A stretch of 64,000 bases of DNA from Amaranthus tricolor (GCF_026212465.1 NC_080057.1:18743560-18807559); one strand, 5' to 3'. Counted from the first letter of the stretch, positions 1 through 11,441 are shown. The notes: generated from the sequence alone by a model not told the origin. Made by a program: numbers and translations.

Positions 1-440
1 AAATCTTAGAAGAGGGTAGGGTAACTAAATCATTCTAATTGTTTCTTATTGAGTTGTTACAAAAAGAAAAGAGAGAAATAAATCTACAAGAAAATAAAAA
101 AGAAAAATCAAGAAGAAAAAAGACACAAATAGAAGAAAAAAGTCACAAGAGAAGAAAAAGAGATAAAAATCTAAAATTACAAAAAATGAAGAATCGACAA
201 CAAAGAGAATCGAAAAAGAAATATAAAAACACATTGTACCTAGTCGTGAGGAGGCCAAGAGAGTGACGTCTACAAAGTTGTAAATTTGTGAGCAAATCTT
301 TAGTTTGTCCCTTTTTCTTTTTCTCTAAAAGAAATCCTTTTTCATTTTCCTTCTCTTTCTAAGGAAAACAATTTTTTGTCCAATTGTCATATGGCAAATT
401 ATTAAAAAATATTTTCTCCCAATTAAAACCAAAAGCGCTT
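1..440. other. A/G-rich sequence, no gene recognised
   Basis: Purine-rich low-complexity DNA (runs of aagaaaaa) followed by a pyrimidine-rich stretch near 300-360. The short open frames on both strands are Lys/Arg-rich or Phe-rich products of base composition. The style resembles a retrotransposon untranslated region, but no terminal repeat or domain supports that. Confidence 0.3.
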
Positions 441-600
441 AAAGCGTAAGGCGTAAAAAAGTGCAAATGCACATAAAAGCGCGCGCCTTATATATATTGG
501 AGAACCCAAACTAAAATAAGCGATTTTTCAATAGCTTCAATGTGAGGCGTGCCTAAGCGTGCTTTTTAAAATAAAGCTTGTCGCTTCATGAAATAGTTCC
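432..600. repeat. GCG-rich repeat, possible hAT end remnant
   Basis: Clustered motifs aaagcgcttaaagcg, gcgcgcgcctt and gtgaggcgtgcctaagcg are far more GC-rich than their surroundings. Such clustered short motifs are typical of subterminal regions of non-autonomous plant hAT elements. No target duplication or matching pair of ends was found, so the class is an inference. Confidence 0.25.
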
Positions 601-689
601 TCTAGGCATAAATGATAATCACATAAGGTGTGAAGTTAAAAAACAAAAAGCATTTGTTTTTTAAATTTTACCAATCAATACTTATTACC

Positions 690-1010
690 AACAACAACAA
701 CGATAAACCTTGATCCCAAAAGATTTGGGTGGGCTATATGAAAAAAAATCTTAGTTCCAATGGTCGTCCATACGGATTTTTATCCTCCATTTATTCCGAT
801 TTTCTACTATCTCAACTTGTAAATCTATGTCATTCATATCTTTTTTCATTCATATCCTCCAAGTCATAGTTTTCCTCGCTTTCTTTTTAAGTCTTCGGAG
901 CTCCAATTTAGGATAAACCCAGCTACCTCTAGAGCCCACCAAATTGCATCGCACCTCTCAATCTTGGTCCCGCTCACCATGTAGATGGTTGTTCCCAAGT
1001 CCCTTTTTAT
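690..1010 (-). mobile_element. Probable RTE-type LINE 3' end fragment
   Basis: A short (caa)n run at about 691-702 is followed by text close to the plant RTE-LINE 3' end, 'ccttgatcccaaaagatttg' then 'ggtgggctatatg'. The remaining 250 bases ('ctccaagtcatagttttcctc', about 848-868, and the 'cctctcaatcttgg' region near 953) also have the look of an old reverse-transcriptase 3' coding/UTR segment in reverse orientation. The tail at low coordinates implies the minus strand. No open frame survives. Recognition is by pattern memory only. Confidence 0.4.
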
Positions 1011-1188
1011 TTTGCACCCATAACACAACAATACCAAAACCTTAATCCAAACAATATCAGGTTGACTAAATAAATTAAAACAAAAGAGTGTGAGAGCGTC
1101 TCTAACATTGATTATTCGACCGCATTTAACACTATTAATAGTACTATTATATAACTAATAAAATCAATTACAATGATTATGTGCATAC

Positions 1189-1362
1189 TATGTTACTTGG
1201 ACTTGGGTATTGATGTTGGATACTAGTACGTATCCAAATGTCGAATACGTCTCAATATTCAATTTTATGCCTAAAATAACGTGTCTAAGTGCCATACCAA
1301 TGTCCGAGGATTAAGGATTGAACACGGATACGTGAAGCAAAATGAAGAGTCCGAGTATTATA
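1189..1362. mobile_element. Short MITE with ggacttggg/cggactc ends
   Basis: The left end tatgttacttggact and the reverse complement of the right end tataatactcggact match at 12 of 15 positions. The interior carries scattered 'ggatac' and 'gtatcc' motifs in both orientations, a layout typical of non-autonomous DNA elements with 'gtatcggacac' subterminal motifs. It is about 174 bp long. A clear target duplication was not found. Confidence 0.4.
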
Positions 1363-1364
1363 GT

Positions 1365-3450
1365 CAGCATATATGCTCCTCCTCCATTCATTCTTATATA
1401 TTGTCATGCCAATGCCAAAGCCTTCAAATCCTTAGTAGTTGCACCCCCAACGTGTTAAATGTGATTATCTTCTAAAGGAAGTGAGGGAAAAATCAATGGG
1501 AACGAGGGAGTAACATTAACCATCTAAAAGAAATACTTTTGTTTTCTAATCCATGCAATATTTGGGCAATAAAGCTCACAAATAAAGTGTTCAACAATTT
1601 CACGTATTGAAATTTAGGAGGTAACTAAAGAATTATAAAGGCTAACACGTGTAGATTCAAAGAATAGAAAGAATAGGATGATTTACTATACAACACATTC
1701 AACAACTAAAATCGTTTCTTATTATGAAGTGGAAGACAACGATTCAGTATCAAGTGAATGCTCAACTAAACAAAAGGGCTATGTGATATTCTTGGGATAA
1801 GGATAAACATAATCATAATAACTTGTTTTTATAACCGCTTTTGGGGTGTGTTTTTAGACTCCTTTTATGCTCTAAATAAACATTTTTGGGTTGGATTGGT
1901 ATGGTTTGTACTTGAATTTGATTTTTGGTGGACGTTCATCATTTTGTACAATTTTATGGTTATTTTGGACTTTTAATCGCATCTCTTGAGCTTAAACATC
2001 CTTCCTGACAATTTATGTTTTGGAAGCTTAAAAATGTTTTTCCGAGTGTTTTAACCTGAAATTTATTAGTTTGTTGCGATTAGAAAAAGGTCTAGGCCCT
2101 AAGGGAGCCTAATATCTCCAATGACCACCCGCAACATGTAACCATATTCACAGAGCAATTAGAACTTAGAAGTCATAGGCAAAATAATCGCCTCGTCGGT
2201 GATACCACAGTCGTACTTATATTGACGAGTGGAAGTTCCCACTCACCAGTGATTGCCACATGCTATCTTGTTCGGTGGTCTTCTGATCTAAATTACACAT
2301 ACATAATGACTTAACCTTTGAGTTTGTGGTTTTGCACTTCCTAGGATTCAGCGTTATTCCTATAACAAATTGATGTCAAGGTCACAATCTTAGTATTAAT
2401 TAATTATGTTCTTTAATTGTGCGTACCAATTATCCTTATGTATGATCTCCACAATAAAAGTACGAATTTTCATATCAGATTAGGGTTTGTTAGTTAGACA
2501 TTATTTCTGCTTTGTCATAGTTTATGAGTTGTTCCGTACATTTAATTTCAGGCTTTCAGCGTTAATTACAAATACCATTCAGCCTTTAATTTGACCAAGT
2601 ATCATTTTTTTCACTCTTTTTCTCTTTTATTACTTGCTAGATCTACATTTAATTTTCTTATTCCCTGTTATTTAATGTTAGATATACTAAGATAATTGAT
2701 AATTGATAATTGATTGTTGTTTTAGTTATTTAATTATGCTTTAGTAGCATTCTCATCAAGAATAGCACCTAAATTCTAATATGCATCAACCAAAGTTGCA
2801 TCTTTATCAAACCAGATTAGTTAATTAGGGCTTATTAGGTTGAGATCAGCTATAACCAAGTTAAAATCTTTTCAAGAGAAAATAGGAAATACAAGAGAAA
2901 AGATTTTGTGTTGTTTAGTTCTGTGGTTTAAGCCAATAAATAAAAATTAAGAGAGCTCGGATTTAATATGGCTTACCGCTTGCCTAATATAATTATTTGA
3001 TTAGCATCTCAAAAGGGAACTATTAGTCATTGATTTATTTAACTTACATATTGATTTGAATACTCTAGTATTGCATATTAGTAGAGATACTTGAATACTC
3101 TAGACCTTATTATCCTTGATATAATCACCTATTAATTAGACAGCTTATTCAATCTATAGTACATGGGTAGTTAGTATTTCACACCATGGGATGCAATTTT
3201 TAAGATAATATGATATACAGACTTGTGCAAAGCCATACATGACATCCTAAAGTCAACAAATTTCAAATGTCTTGGGGCTTTTCGCACAACATGAAAACGT
3301 CAGTTTCATCTTTTTCATGCTTCATAAAATCCAAGAAAAAATTCAAGTTGTCAGCTAAATATAAACAGCTCCCTAGTACAGCTAACGATGTAAGAATCAT
3401 ACCGAGGAGAGTAACTAATAATGTGACAAATAAATTCGGACCCAATATAA
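1365..3450. other. Intergenic, no gene recognised
   Basis: A+T-rich DNA with only short open frames. The stretch 2680-3200 resembles old LTR sequence in texture (alternating attgattta/ctagtattg phrases) but has no partner copy, PBS or domain in the window. Confidence 0.4.
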
Positions 3451-3469
3451 CAAAACATAAACCTTCCAA

Positions 3470-3922
3470 GAGTTCAATCATTTTTGAAGCTGACACTTTC
3501 CCACTAAGTTAAGTAGAATCAGGAAAATGATAATCATATCTAACAATTTGATGATAATTATAAATATTATTGCCCAATTAGCTCTTTTCTATTTGTGTGT
3601 GACGATGCTGAAAATGAGCAAGCAACGCCTGAATTCATTAAAGATATGTATGATCTTGTGCTTAGTTTAAAAGAATACTTTATGCCAAGATATAGTTTTT
3701 AATCCTCAACACCCTTTGTTGGATATTAATCTATTATGAGCACGGATTTGACATTATGATTCTGTTTGTATTTTTATTATTTGTTTCTTATTTTTTTTGG
3801 GTTTGATAATGTCTCTAGTAATTTACATCCTATATTGACACTTCAGCTTTCAGTTTTTCTAGAAACTTTGGACAAATGCTACAAGAATGTCTGTGAGCTT
3901 GACAAAGTTCAATCATGGCAAG
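3470..3922 (+). pseudogene. AP-3 complex sigma subunit relic
   Basis: Three blocks in the right order resemble the AP-3 sigma adaptin family, which forms the small subunit of the AP-3 vesicle coat. Near 3474-3500 is a FEADTF-like block (family: FVEADS.F). Near 3575-3645 is a DAENEQA-like block (family: SSENELA) after a frameshift. At 3854-3922 is the clearest block, reading VFLETLDKCYKNVCELD, as in the family. That block is bordered by an acceptor (tttcag) and a donor-like gcaag/gtt. Just after CELD the exon seems to have lost about two bases, destroying the frame before the donor. No start codon or C-terminal exon was found, so this is a decayed copy rather than a working gene. The two upstream blocks are weaker than the last. 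Confidence 0.5.
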
Positions 3923-4650
3923 GTTGTACTGAATATAGTAATTTTATCCATAATGCAAAAACAAAATGGCACAAATATCTTTATATGACTACAACTGTAA
4001 CTGCTAAGACCAACTTCTAACTAAAAGCCAGGAGAAAAACCCCACCTCTTGACTAGTTGTTATTCTATGATCTTCAAGATTGTTCAGCCCCAATCAGAGT
4101 GCAGGAACACTGACTCAAAGAATTCAGTGCTTTCAAGCAGAACTCCAACAATCTTTCAAGGCCTCAAAATAGTCAAATACAAACGCAATGCACCAATAAT
4201 CCAACATTCCATAAATCTGTTCAGTTGATTTTGATATAATCTTCAGCAAGAATCAAAATTCCCTTAAAGACTCAAACTAAAAATACGCATATGTGATATG
4301 ACATTTCCATGCCACTCATGGACAATTATGCTCCTAGAAGTGACATAAATGATCCATCTGTATTGTAAGTTATCAAATGTCCAATTCCTTTAGCCACTGA
4401 CCTAAAATGCAAAATATCTATACCCAGAAATTTAACTAATTAGTTATTTATATACCCAATGTAAATCATGAGCCATACTTCCCAGAAAAATCAAAAATCT
4501 GATCCATTCAGCCACAAAAAACGAAGAAATCATGATTTTTCACGGCTAATTAAACTAGCAAGAAGCAACACAGAAAGTACCATAAAGTTCGTAAGCATAT
4601 GCAGCAAAAGATATACAATTGAAACAGATATAAAAAGGGATGAAAGGGAT
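3923..4650. other. Intergenic or TRAPPC4 intron 2, nothing coding seen
   Basis: I searched this stretch on the minus strand for the next TRAPPC4 exon (the KFFVVCEP block) and found none. The only frames are short, Lys/Ser-rich and without family resemblance. Confidence 0.4.
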
Positions 4651-4654
4651 TTAC

Positions 4655-4973
4655 CAGTGAGAGACTGAAAGCAATGAAGATCAAAGTTATCAGCTTCAAG
4701 AAGTTCGATCCCAGAACATCCAGAAATAGGAGAAAGCTGCTGAGAAATGGCGTGCATAGAATGCCATAAACTCGCTAATCTCAATGTATCGTTTGTGTCC
4801 ATTCTACTAGCCGATCCATAATCCTAGAATTTTCTAATAATTCAATTCTTCCAAGCAGAAATATAAACGGAATTTGTAAGCAATTTTAAAAGAAGCGTTG
4901 TTTATTTATATACCTTGTAGAAAATGAGACCTCCAGATTTGTTGATGATGTAAAGGCTATAAATTGCTGCCAT
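4655..4973 (-). CDS. TRS23: TRAPP complex subunit 4 (TRS23-like), first two exons only
   Basis: TRAPPC4/Trs23 is a core longin-fold subunit of TRAPP, the tether and Rab exchange factor for ER-Golgi and Golgi traffic. Exon 1 is 4973-4914 (20 codons, [20 protein letters not shown]), ending at aag/gtatat. Exon 2 is 4823-4655, entered at ttctag/gattat, and includes [17 protein letters not shown] and [19 protein letters not shown], which are near-identical to plant TRS23 proteins. It ends at a good donor, ctcactg/gtaaat. The family's remaining C-terminal half (the KFFVVCEP and NPFYE blocks) is absent from the sequence below 4655. Either intron 2 runs past position 1 or the gene has been cut. The AP-3 sigma relic on the other strand just downstream suggests rearrangement. 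The two exons themselves show no damage. Confidence 0.8.
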
Positions 4974-5297
4974 TTTCCGATTCAATAAACTTCAAAGATG
5001 AACCCTAATTTACGAAATTGAATAAAAGACAACACCAAAAGCAGAAATTGAAGAGTTAAATTACAGGATGAATTGGAACGAATTGGGGTTGTGTAGTTTC
5101 CACTCTAAATAGGATCTTTGGACTTTTGAATGAGTTTGACGCCTGTAAACTTGACATTTTCGCTTACTAAATTTTGGCTTCTTACAAAAATAAATAAATA
5201 AATAAAGGCATCTTAACTTTTTATCCATGTATTATCGCCTTTAAATTATTTTTCAATAATTTGTCATACATTTTCGCATAACATATCATTTTACTAC
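4974..5297. other. TRAPPC4 upstream region
   Basis: This is the 5' flank of the TRAPPC4 start codon. It contains (aaat)n near 5188-5204 but no clear TATA box at a convincing distance. Confidence 0.3.
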
Positions 5298-5298
5298 A

Positions 5299-5382
<84 letters not shown>
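5298..5382. repeat. (AAT)n-(ATT)n palindromic microsatellite
   Basis: About 45 bases of uninterrupted aat repeats are followed directly by about 38 bases of att repeats. The tract is self-complementary and can fold into one long hairpin. The poly-Asn/poly-Ile frame through it is an artefact of the repeat. Confidence 0.9.
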
Positions 5383-5699
5383 GGGTATACATGCTGTCAG
5401 CAAATTAAGACAAAGATTAGATTATTCTTAGCAAACTAAGAGCAAATATTAAATTATTAGAAAATAATCTAAAAATGAAATTATTGACATCATACGAAAG
5501 GAAGGGGAGTGATTTAGAATGATGGAGAATCTCTTTTTCGGATAACAAAATCGAAGGGGAGAAATTTGGAGAGGAGGGGTTTGGAGGAAAAATATAGACA
5601 AGTTTAATGTTTGACATGAAGTGACATGATTTCACACGAAAATCTTATGAAAGTGTGTCAATAGGAAGAAAAATATACTCTATATTTTAGCTCTTTTAT

Positions 5700-6000
5700 T
5701 TTTCGAGTCTTATATGTGGATGACATATGGGTCGTATATAATGATATTTTTGAAATAGAGGCTTTTGTTAAACTTTTATCCAGTGAGTTTGTATGAAAAA
5801 TACTTGATATGATAATAAAGTATAAAAGTAAAGAGGGTTTGTAATTTAGTTTACTTAGAAACATTAAAAAGGTATGCTTCTCCATGGAGTGCAAATTTGT
5901 TTCGAAGCAGCTAGGGAGACCATATGAGGGGAATTTCTTACACACATGTTGTGAAACTGTAATGTATTCAGTGTGTTTGAGGTTAGACAATGCTTAAGTC
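5700..6000 (+). pseudogene. Degenerate Ty1/copia reverse transcriptase fragment
   Basis: A frame at 5709-5744 reads LYVDDIWVVYND, the copia-type YVDD polymerase motif and its context. It is followed by an acidic/hydrophobic stretch ending SSEF, then a stop and a frameshift. No LTRs belong to it; it ends about 200 bp before the intact copia element. Only the motif and its context support the call. Confidence 0.35.
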
Positions 6001-6205
6001 GTGAGCATGGTGATGTAGATATAAGATTAACATTGATAAACAACCATAGCCGACCCTAAACACTTTCGAGTTCTAAGCGAAATAATAAATCAAGGTGACT
6101 TTTATGAAAACCAAAAAAATGTTGGAACCATATACCCTAGCACTTCAATACCAGAAGGTATATAATTCTTATGTTTGTCAATATGCTAAAATGATCTACT
6201 ACTCT

Positions 6206-6343
6206 TGTTAGGCCTTGTATATTATTGAATGTTTATGTTTGGGCTTTTGTATAGGTTAGGCCTAAATATGTTTATAACAAGTGGTATATAAACTTATGCT
6301 ATTGAATAAAAGAAAGACAAGTGGGAAAAATTAAACCCTAACA
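6206..6343 (+). repeat. 5' LTR of copia element
   Basis: 138 bp, TG...CA bounded. A possible TATA (gtatataaac) lies near 6283-6292 and an aataaa signal near 6304-6309. It differs from the 3' LTR at three bases. Confidence 0.95.
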
Positions 6344-6356
6344 TGGTATCACAGCC
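6344..6356 (+). promoter_or_regulatory. Primer binding site, initiator tRNA-Met type
   Basis: Sequence tggtatcacagcc immediately follows the 5' LTR. It matches the usual plant site tggtatcagagc with one change (c for g). Confidence 0.85.
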
Positions 6357-6517
6357 TTCAAACCCTAAAAACCCTAAAAACTGATTTTTTTTTCTTTTCT
6401 CCTTCTTCCATTGCTGTACTGCACTGCTTCTTCCATTCTTGTTCTACTGCTTTGCTTTTCTACCTTTTTTGTGCTCGCCTTCTACTCTTCTATTACTTAC
6501 AATTCATTCTATTACTC

Positions 6518-9500
6518 ATGGGTGATGAAACAAAGATTGATCCTTCATCTCCTTACTACCTCGGTGCCGGCGATCAACCCGGAAATCTTATCACTCACGT
6601 GATTTTCAAGGGCGATAATTATATTGCTTGGTCTAGGGCAATTATGCTGTCTCTAAAATCTCGACGGAAATTTGGGTTCATTGATGGAACAATCGTTATG
6701 CCAGTGGACGAGAAGAAAATTTTAGATTGGGAAACCGTTAACTCTATGATTGTGTCTTGGCTTTTACGATCAATTGATTCTAAAATATCTGCTGCTATTC
6801 CATATTTTGAGGAAGCAAAGAAATTGTGGGATTTCTTGGAGAAGCGATACTGTGTTGCTAGCGGTCCTCGTCTTCAACAACTTCGGGCTTCGATTACTAA
6901 TTACCGTCAATCGAAGTCCATGTCTGTCCACGAGTATTATACGCAACTAATGAGTTACTATGATGATCTTGCTAGACTCAAGCCGCCACATGGTTGCGAG
7001 TGCGGCAAGTGTACCTGTTCGGTTGCCGCGAAGTATCAGTCGGACAAGGACGAAGAGGTTTTACACCAGTTTTTGATCGGTATTGATGACGACTGCTATT
7101 CTGTTGTTCGAACTAATTTATTGTCCCAACAACCCCCTGTCACTTTGGACAGAGCATACCAAGCGTTTTTACAGTAAGAACGCTCTCGTGATATCTCTCA
7201 TAGCAAGGGCAACACTGATCGTGATGATGTTCATGTCTTTACTGTTACTTCGGATCGCTTCAAGAGCTCCACCATACGCCGTGATAAGTCGAAGCTTTTC
7301 TGCTCTCACTGTCAACGGCGTGGCCACGATAACGCTGGCTGTTTTCTCTTACATGGCTACCCGGAGTGGTGGCTCGACAAATATGGCCCTCAAGCTTCTA
7401 CTGCCTCGAAACCTGCTGCTCCGCCTAAGTCTGCTGCTGCTGCTGCCTTTGATCGGAACCTGCTGCCGCCTAAATCTGCTGTCCATCCTTCTACTAAATC
7501 TGCTTCGATTCGTGCTCACGCAGTGGGGGGTGGGCCTGTTCCTGCTTCATCTTCTACTGCTTCTATTGATGCCACTCATCCGCTTTCATCAATTAATGAT
7601 CTTCAACCTGAACATGTTACTATGCTATTAAATCTGTTTAATAAAACTCAACAAGACAAGCAACTTGGTGAGTTTTTGTCTTTGCCTTGGATAATTGACA
7701 CGGGGGCTTCTCACCATGTAACTGGATCTGAATTATGTTTGATGGATGTCACACCAATTTCACCTTGTCCTGTGGGTCTTCCCGATGGTACACAGGCTTT
7801 CGCCACAAAGGAGGGTCGCGTCCAACTATCGGATAGAATCATTCTTGATAATGTTTTATTTGTTCCACAATTAAACTGCAATTTAATTTCGGTGTCGAAA
7901 ATGATTGATGATTCGAAATGTTATGTACGATTCACTGACTATTTATGTGCTATACAGGACCAACTTTCGGGGAGCCTGATTGGAGGAGGTGAACGGATAG
8001 ATGGACTCTACTTTTTCCGGCGGGTTCCTACAGTGTGTGCGGTTCGAAGCTCGGAGATCTCTACGTTCGAATTGTGGCATCGGAGACTGGGACATCCATC
8101 GGACAAAGTGGTCAAGTTAGTTCCTGCTATTAGTGATAGTACTAGTCCTAAATTTCTGAATAAAGCTTGTGAAATTTGTCCTCAAGCAAAACAAAGTCGG
8201 GCGTCTTTTCCAAATAGTGCTAGTAGAGCTAGTCGTATTTTTGAATTGATTCATTGTGATTTATGGGGTCCGTATCAAACACCGTCTACTTGTGGTGCAT
8301 ACTATTTTTTGACTCTTGTTGATGATTACTCTCGTGCTGTCTGGGTTTATTTATTGACTGATAAAACAGAAGTTTATTCTTGTTTTTGCAAATTTTTTGC
8401 TATGATTAAAACCCAATTTGATGCAATTGTTAAATATGTGAGAAGTGATAATGGCACGGAGTTTAAACGCATGATTCCCTATTTCGATCACATTGGCATT
8501 ATCTTTCAAACTTCTTGTGTTGGGACTCCTCAACAAAATGGGCGGGTTGAGAGGAAACACCAACACATTTTGAATGTTGGTCGAGCATTAAGGTTTCAGG
8601 GCAATCTACCTATTGGGTTTTGGGGTGAGTGTGTTCTTGGGGCGGTTTACTTGATTAATCGGACACCATCTAGATTATTGGATAAGAAGACACCCTATGA
8701 AATTTTATTTGGGACTCCACCTACTTTTGATGAGATGCGTGTATTTGGTTGTTTGTGTTTTGCGCATAATCAAAAATCTAAGGGGGATAAATTTGCATCA
8801 CGAAGTCGAAAATGTGTGTTTGTTGGGTATCCTCATGCTAAAAAAGGTTGGAAAGTCTATGATTAGGAATCGGGTGAGATTTTTGTGTCTAGGGATGTCG
8901 AGTTTCATGAAAATGAATTTCCTTTTGCCACTAATTCTAATGATAATAAGTCTCATTCGGTTATTGAAGAAGGTCATGAGAATAATATTAGGGTGAATGA
9001 TTTCTTGGAAGATTTAGACAATGTTTTAGAGGTAGGAGTGACCTCTCTTACTCACGGCAGCCAGGACGACCACAGCCATGCCGTGGCTGGTACAGCAGTC
9101 CACAGCCCAGCCGCGGCCATTCCAGCTGATCACAGCCCCCACGCGTCCACTGCTACAGACCACGGATCTCCTGTGGAGGCTGTTGACAGCTTGCCGGATA
9201 ATGATAGCACGGTTCTTCCGGCTCTTGAGCGTGGTAGCCGTTCTCGACGTCCTCCAGGGTGGCATCGTGATTATGTCGCACACACAGTTTCTACCCAGAG
9301 TCCATCTACGAGTTCATCCTCTACTTCAAACTCCTCAGGTACTCCTTATCCTTTAGCGCATTATGTGAATTGTAATAATTTTTCTATGCGACACCGTAAT
9401 TTTATTGCAGCTATTGATGCGGCGGTGGAACCCCATAATTTCAAGGAGGCGATGCAGCACGAAGGTTGGAAAACGGCTATGCAACAAGAAATCTCCGCTT

Positions 9501-10963
9501 TGGAAGACAATCACACATGGGAAATGCAATATTTACCCCCCGGGAAGAAAGCTTTGGGGTGTAAATGGGTCTATAAAATCAAGCACAACTCTGACGGCAC
9601 TGTGGAACGGTTAAAGGCTCGTCTTGTGATTTATGGGAATCATCAGATTGAGGGTCTCGACTACACAGAGACATTTGCTCCTGTAGCTAAGATGGTGACT
9701 GTTCGTGTTTTTCTTGCCGTTGCTGCTACCAAGAATTGGGAACTTCATCAGATGGATGTTCATAATGCTTTTTTACATGGCGATCTTGATGAAGAAGTAT
9801 ACATGAAACCTCCTCCTGTCTTTCATAGTTCGAATCCGAGTCTTGTATGTCGTTTACGTAAGTCCCTTTATGGCTTACGGCAAGCTCTGCGCTGTTGGTT
9901 TGCTAAGCTTGCCTCTGCTTTAAAGAGGTATGGTTTTATCCAGTCCTATTCGGATTATTCTCTTTTTACACTTTCTACCGGCTCTCTGCAACTTAGCATT
10001 CTCGTTTATGTGGATGATTTGATAATTTCTGGGAATGATTCTACTGCTATCTCTGATTTTAAGAAGTATTTGAGTGATTGTTTTCATATGAAAGATCTGG
10101 GTTTATTGAAATATTTTTTGGGGATCGAGGTTGCCCGGAGCAATGAAGGTATTTTCTTGTGTCAGAGAAAATATACTCTTGATATTATCGCAGAATCAGG
10201 TTTACTAGGGGCTTGTCCAGCAGGGTTTCCTATTGAACAGAATCATTCTTTAGCTACTGCAAACGGCGATTTGTTGCAGGATCCAGAGATATATCGTCGG
10301 CTTGTGGGTAGATTGATTTACTTGTCCTTTACTAGACCCGATTTGGCATATACGGTACATATTTTGGCTCAGTTTATGCAGCATCCTCGACGACAACAAT
10401 GGGAAGTAGCTCTTCGTTGTGTACGGTATTTAAAAGGATGTCCAGGCCAAGGTATATTGTTGAGTGCGGATTGTGATTTGCATTTGACAGGATGGTGTGA
10501 TTCGGATTGGGCAAGTTGCCCTCTGACTAGACGCTCCTTGACAGGTTGGTTAGTATTTCTTGGTGCTTCGCCGATTTCATGGAAGACCAAGAAACAACAT
10601 ACTGTCTCTCGTTCTTCCGTAGAGGCCGAATATCGTTCTATGGCGGCCATCACGGCTGAAATGAAGTGGCTAAAGTCGTTGTTAAGTGCTTTAGGCGTGG
10701 CACATCCTAACGCTATGAGTCTCTTTTGTGACAGTCAATCGACATTATATATCGCTCAGAATCCCGTGTTTCATGAACGCACGAAGCATATTGAAATTGA
10801 TTGTCATTATGTGCGCGACGCGATTCAAGAAGGCATTATTCATACTCGTCATGTTCACACGGAGGAACAACTTGCGGACTTGTTTACTAAGGCCTTGGGG
10901 AAGAAACGGTTTACGTATTTACTTGGCAAGTTGGGCATTTGTGATTTGCATGCTTCAACTTGA
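6518..10963 (+). pseudogene. copia gag-pol polyprotein, two in-frame stops
   Basis: One frame runs from the ATG at 6518 to the TGA at 10961-10963. It is interrupted only by TAA at 7175-7177 (end of the gag capsid region) and TAG at 8864-8866 (after the integrase core). Visible in order are: a copia gag domain with FKGDNYIAWSRAI; a CX2CX4HX4C zinc knuckle at 7301-7342; protease WIIDTGASHH with its Asp at 7697; an integrase zinc region (WHRRLGH ... CEICPQAK); integrase catalytic D, D, E codons at 8258, 8447 and 8549; reverse transcriptase with YVDD at 10007-10018; and RNase H with CDSDWAS and SVEAEYRS. No frameshift was found. The polyprotein cannot be made whole without readthrough, so this copy is probably non-autonomous, though its RNA ends are intact. 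The final stop codon overlaps the polypurine tract. Confidence 0.9.
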
Positions 10964-10972
10964 GGGGGGGGG
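10962..10972 (+). promoter_or_regulatory. Polypurine tract
   Basis: gaggggggggg lies directly before the 3' LTR, the expected plus-strand priming site. It overlaps the gag-pol stop codon by two bases. Confidence 0.85.
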
Positions 10973-11110
10973 TGTTAGGCCTTGTATATTATTGAATGTT
11001 TATGTTTGGGCTTTTATATAGGTTAGGCCCAAATATGTTTATAACAAGTGGTATATAAACTTATGCTATTGAATAAAAGAAAGACAAGTTGGAAAAATTA
11101 AACCCTAACA
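10973..11110 (+). repeat. 3' LTR of copia element
   Basis: 138 bp, the same length as the 5' LTR, with three substitutions. It is followed by the target duplication ACTCT. Confidence 0.95.
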
Positions 11111-11115
11111 ACTCT

Positions 11116-11436
11116 TGTTAATGTTTTTCATTTCCTTATAAAGGAAAAGAAAAATCAAGAATAATGCTAAAATGATAATATTCGATGTATTTTCACTAGA
11201 GTCGATTGCATGACCTTTGCACCCCAAAATCAAAACATCATGAGGTCACGTCATAATAAATGAGATTCTCATACAAAAAAACCCATTATTTCCATAAAAG
11301 TAACAATTGAGGATGAAATTAACTAAAATTTGTACACCAAAAGATCAAAATTGAAACTTATACCTTGTAAAAACATCGTAACTATTTTCAATCAAGCACA
11401 TTGAATTCAATAAAAATAGCAGTAATTTAAAAAGTA
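11116..11436. other. Intergenic, nothing recognised
   Basis: A+T-rich spacer between the copia element and the solo LTR, with no open frame. Confidence 0.4.
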
Positions 11437-11441
11437 TAAAT

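Larger units (their letters stand above)
6206..11110 (+). mobile_element. Ty1/copia LTR retrotransposon, structurally complete
   Basis: The 4.9-kb element has 138-bp LTRs starting TGTTAGG and ending CCTAACA, and a perfect 5-bp target duplication ACTCT (6201-6205 and 11111-11115). A primer site lies directly after the 5' LTR, a G-run polypurine tract directly before the 3' LTR, and one gag-pol frame between them. Domain order is gag, protease, integrase, reverse transcriptase, RNase H, which defines Ty1/copia. The very short LTRs fit the Ale/Retrofit group; that lineage call is an inference. The LTRs differ at three positions, so insertion was fairly recent. Confidence 0.95.

Noticed and set aside
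3263..3496. 77-codon hydrophobic minus-strand frame as TRAPPC4 exon 3
   Set aside because: Position would fit, but only a VFMLCE stretch vaguely recalls FFVVCE, and there is no downstream NPFYE block or convincing acceptor.
5221..5403. Frame encoding poly-Asn and poly-Ile
   Set aside because: Pure product of the (AAT)n(ATT)n microsatellite.
6358..6385. Telomere-like aaaccctaaaaaccctaaa
   Set aside because: Only three irregular units, in the leader of the copia element; no array.
7083..7631. 182-codon Leu-rich frame on the plus strand
   Set aside because: Out-of-frame shadow of the copia gag region; the zinc knuckle and protease lie in the other frame.
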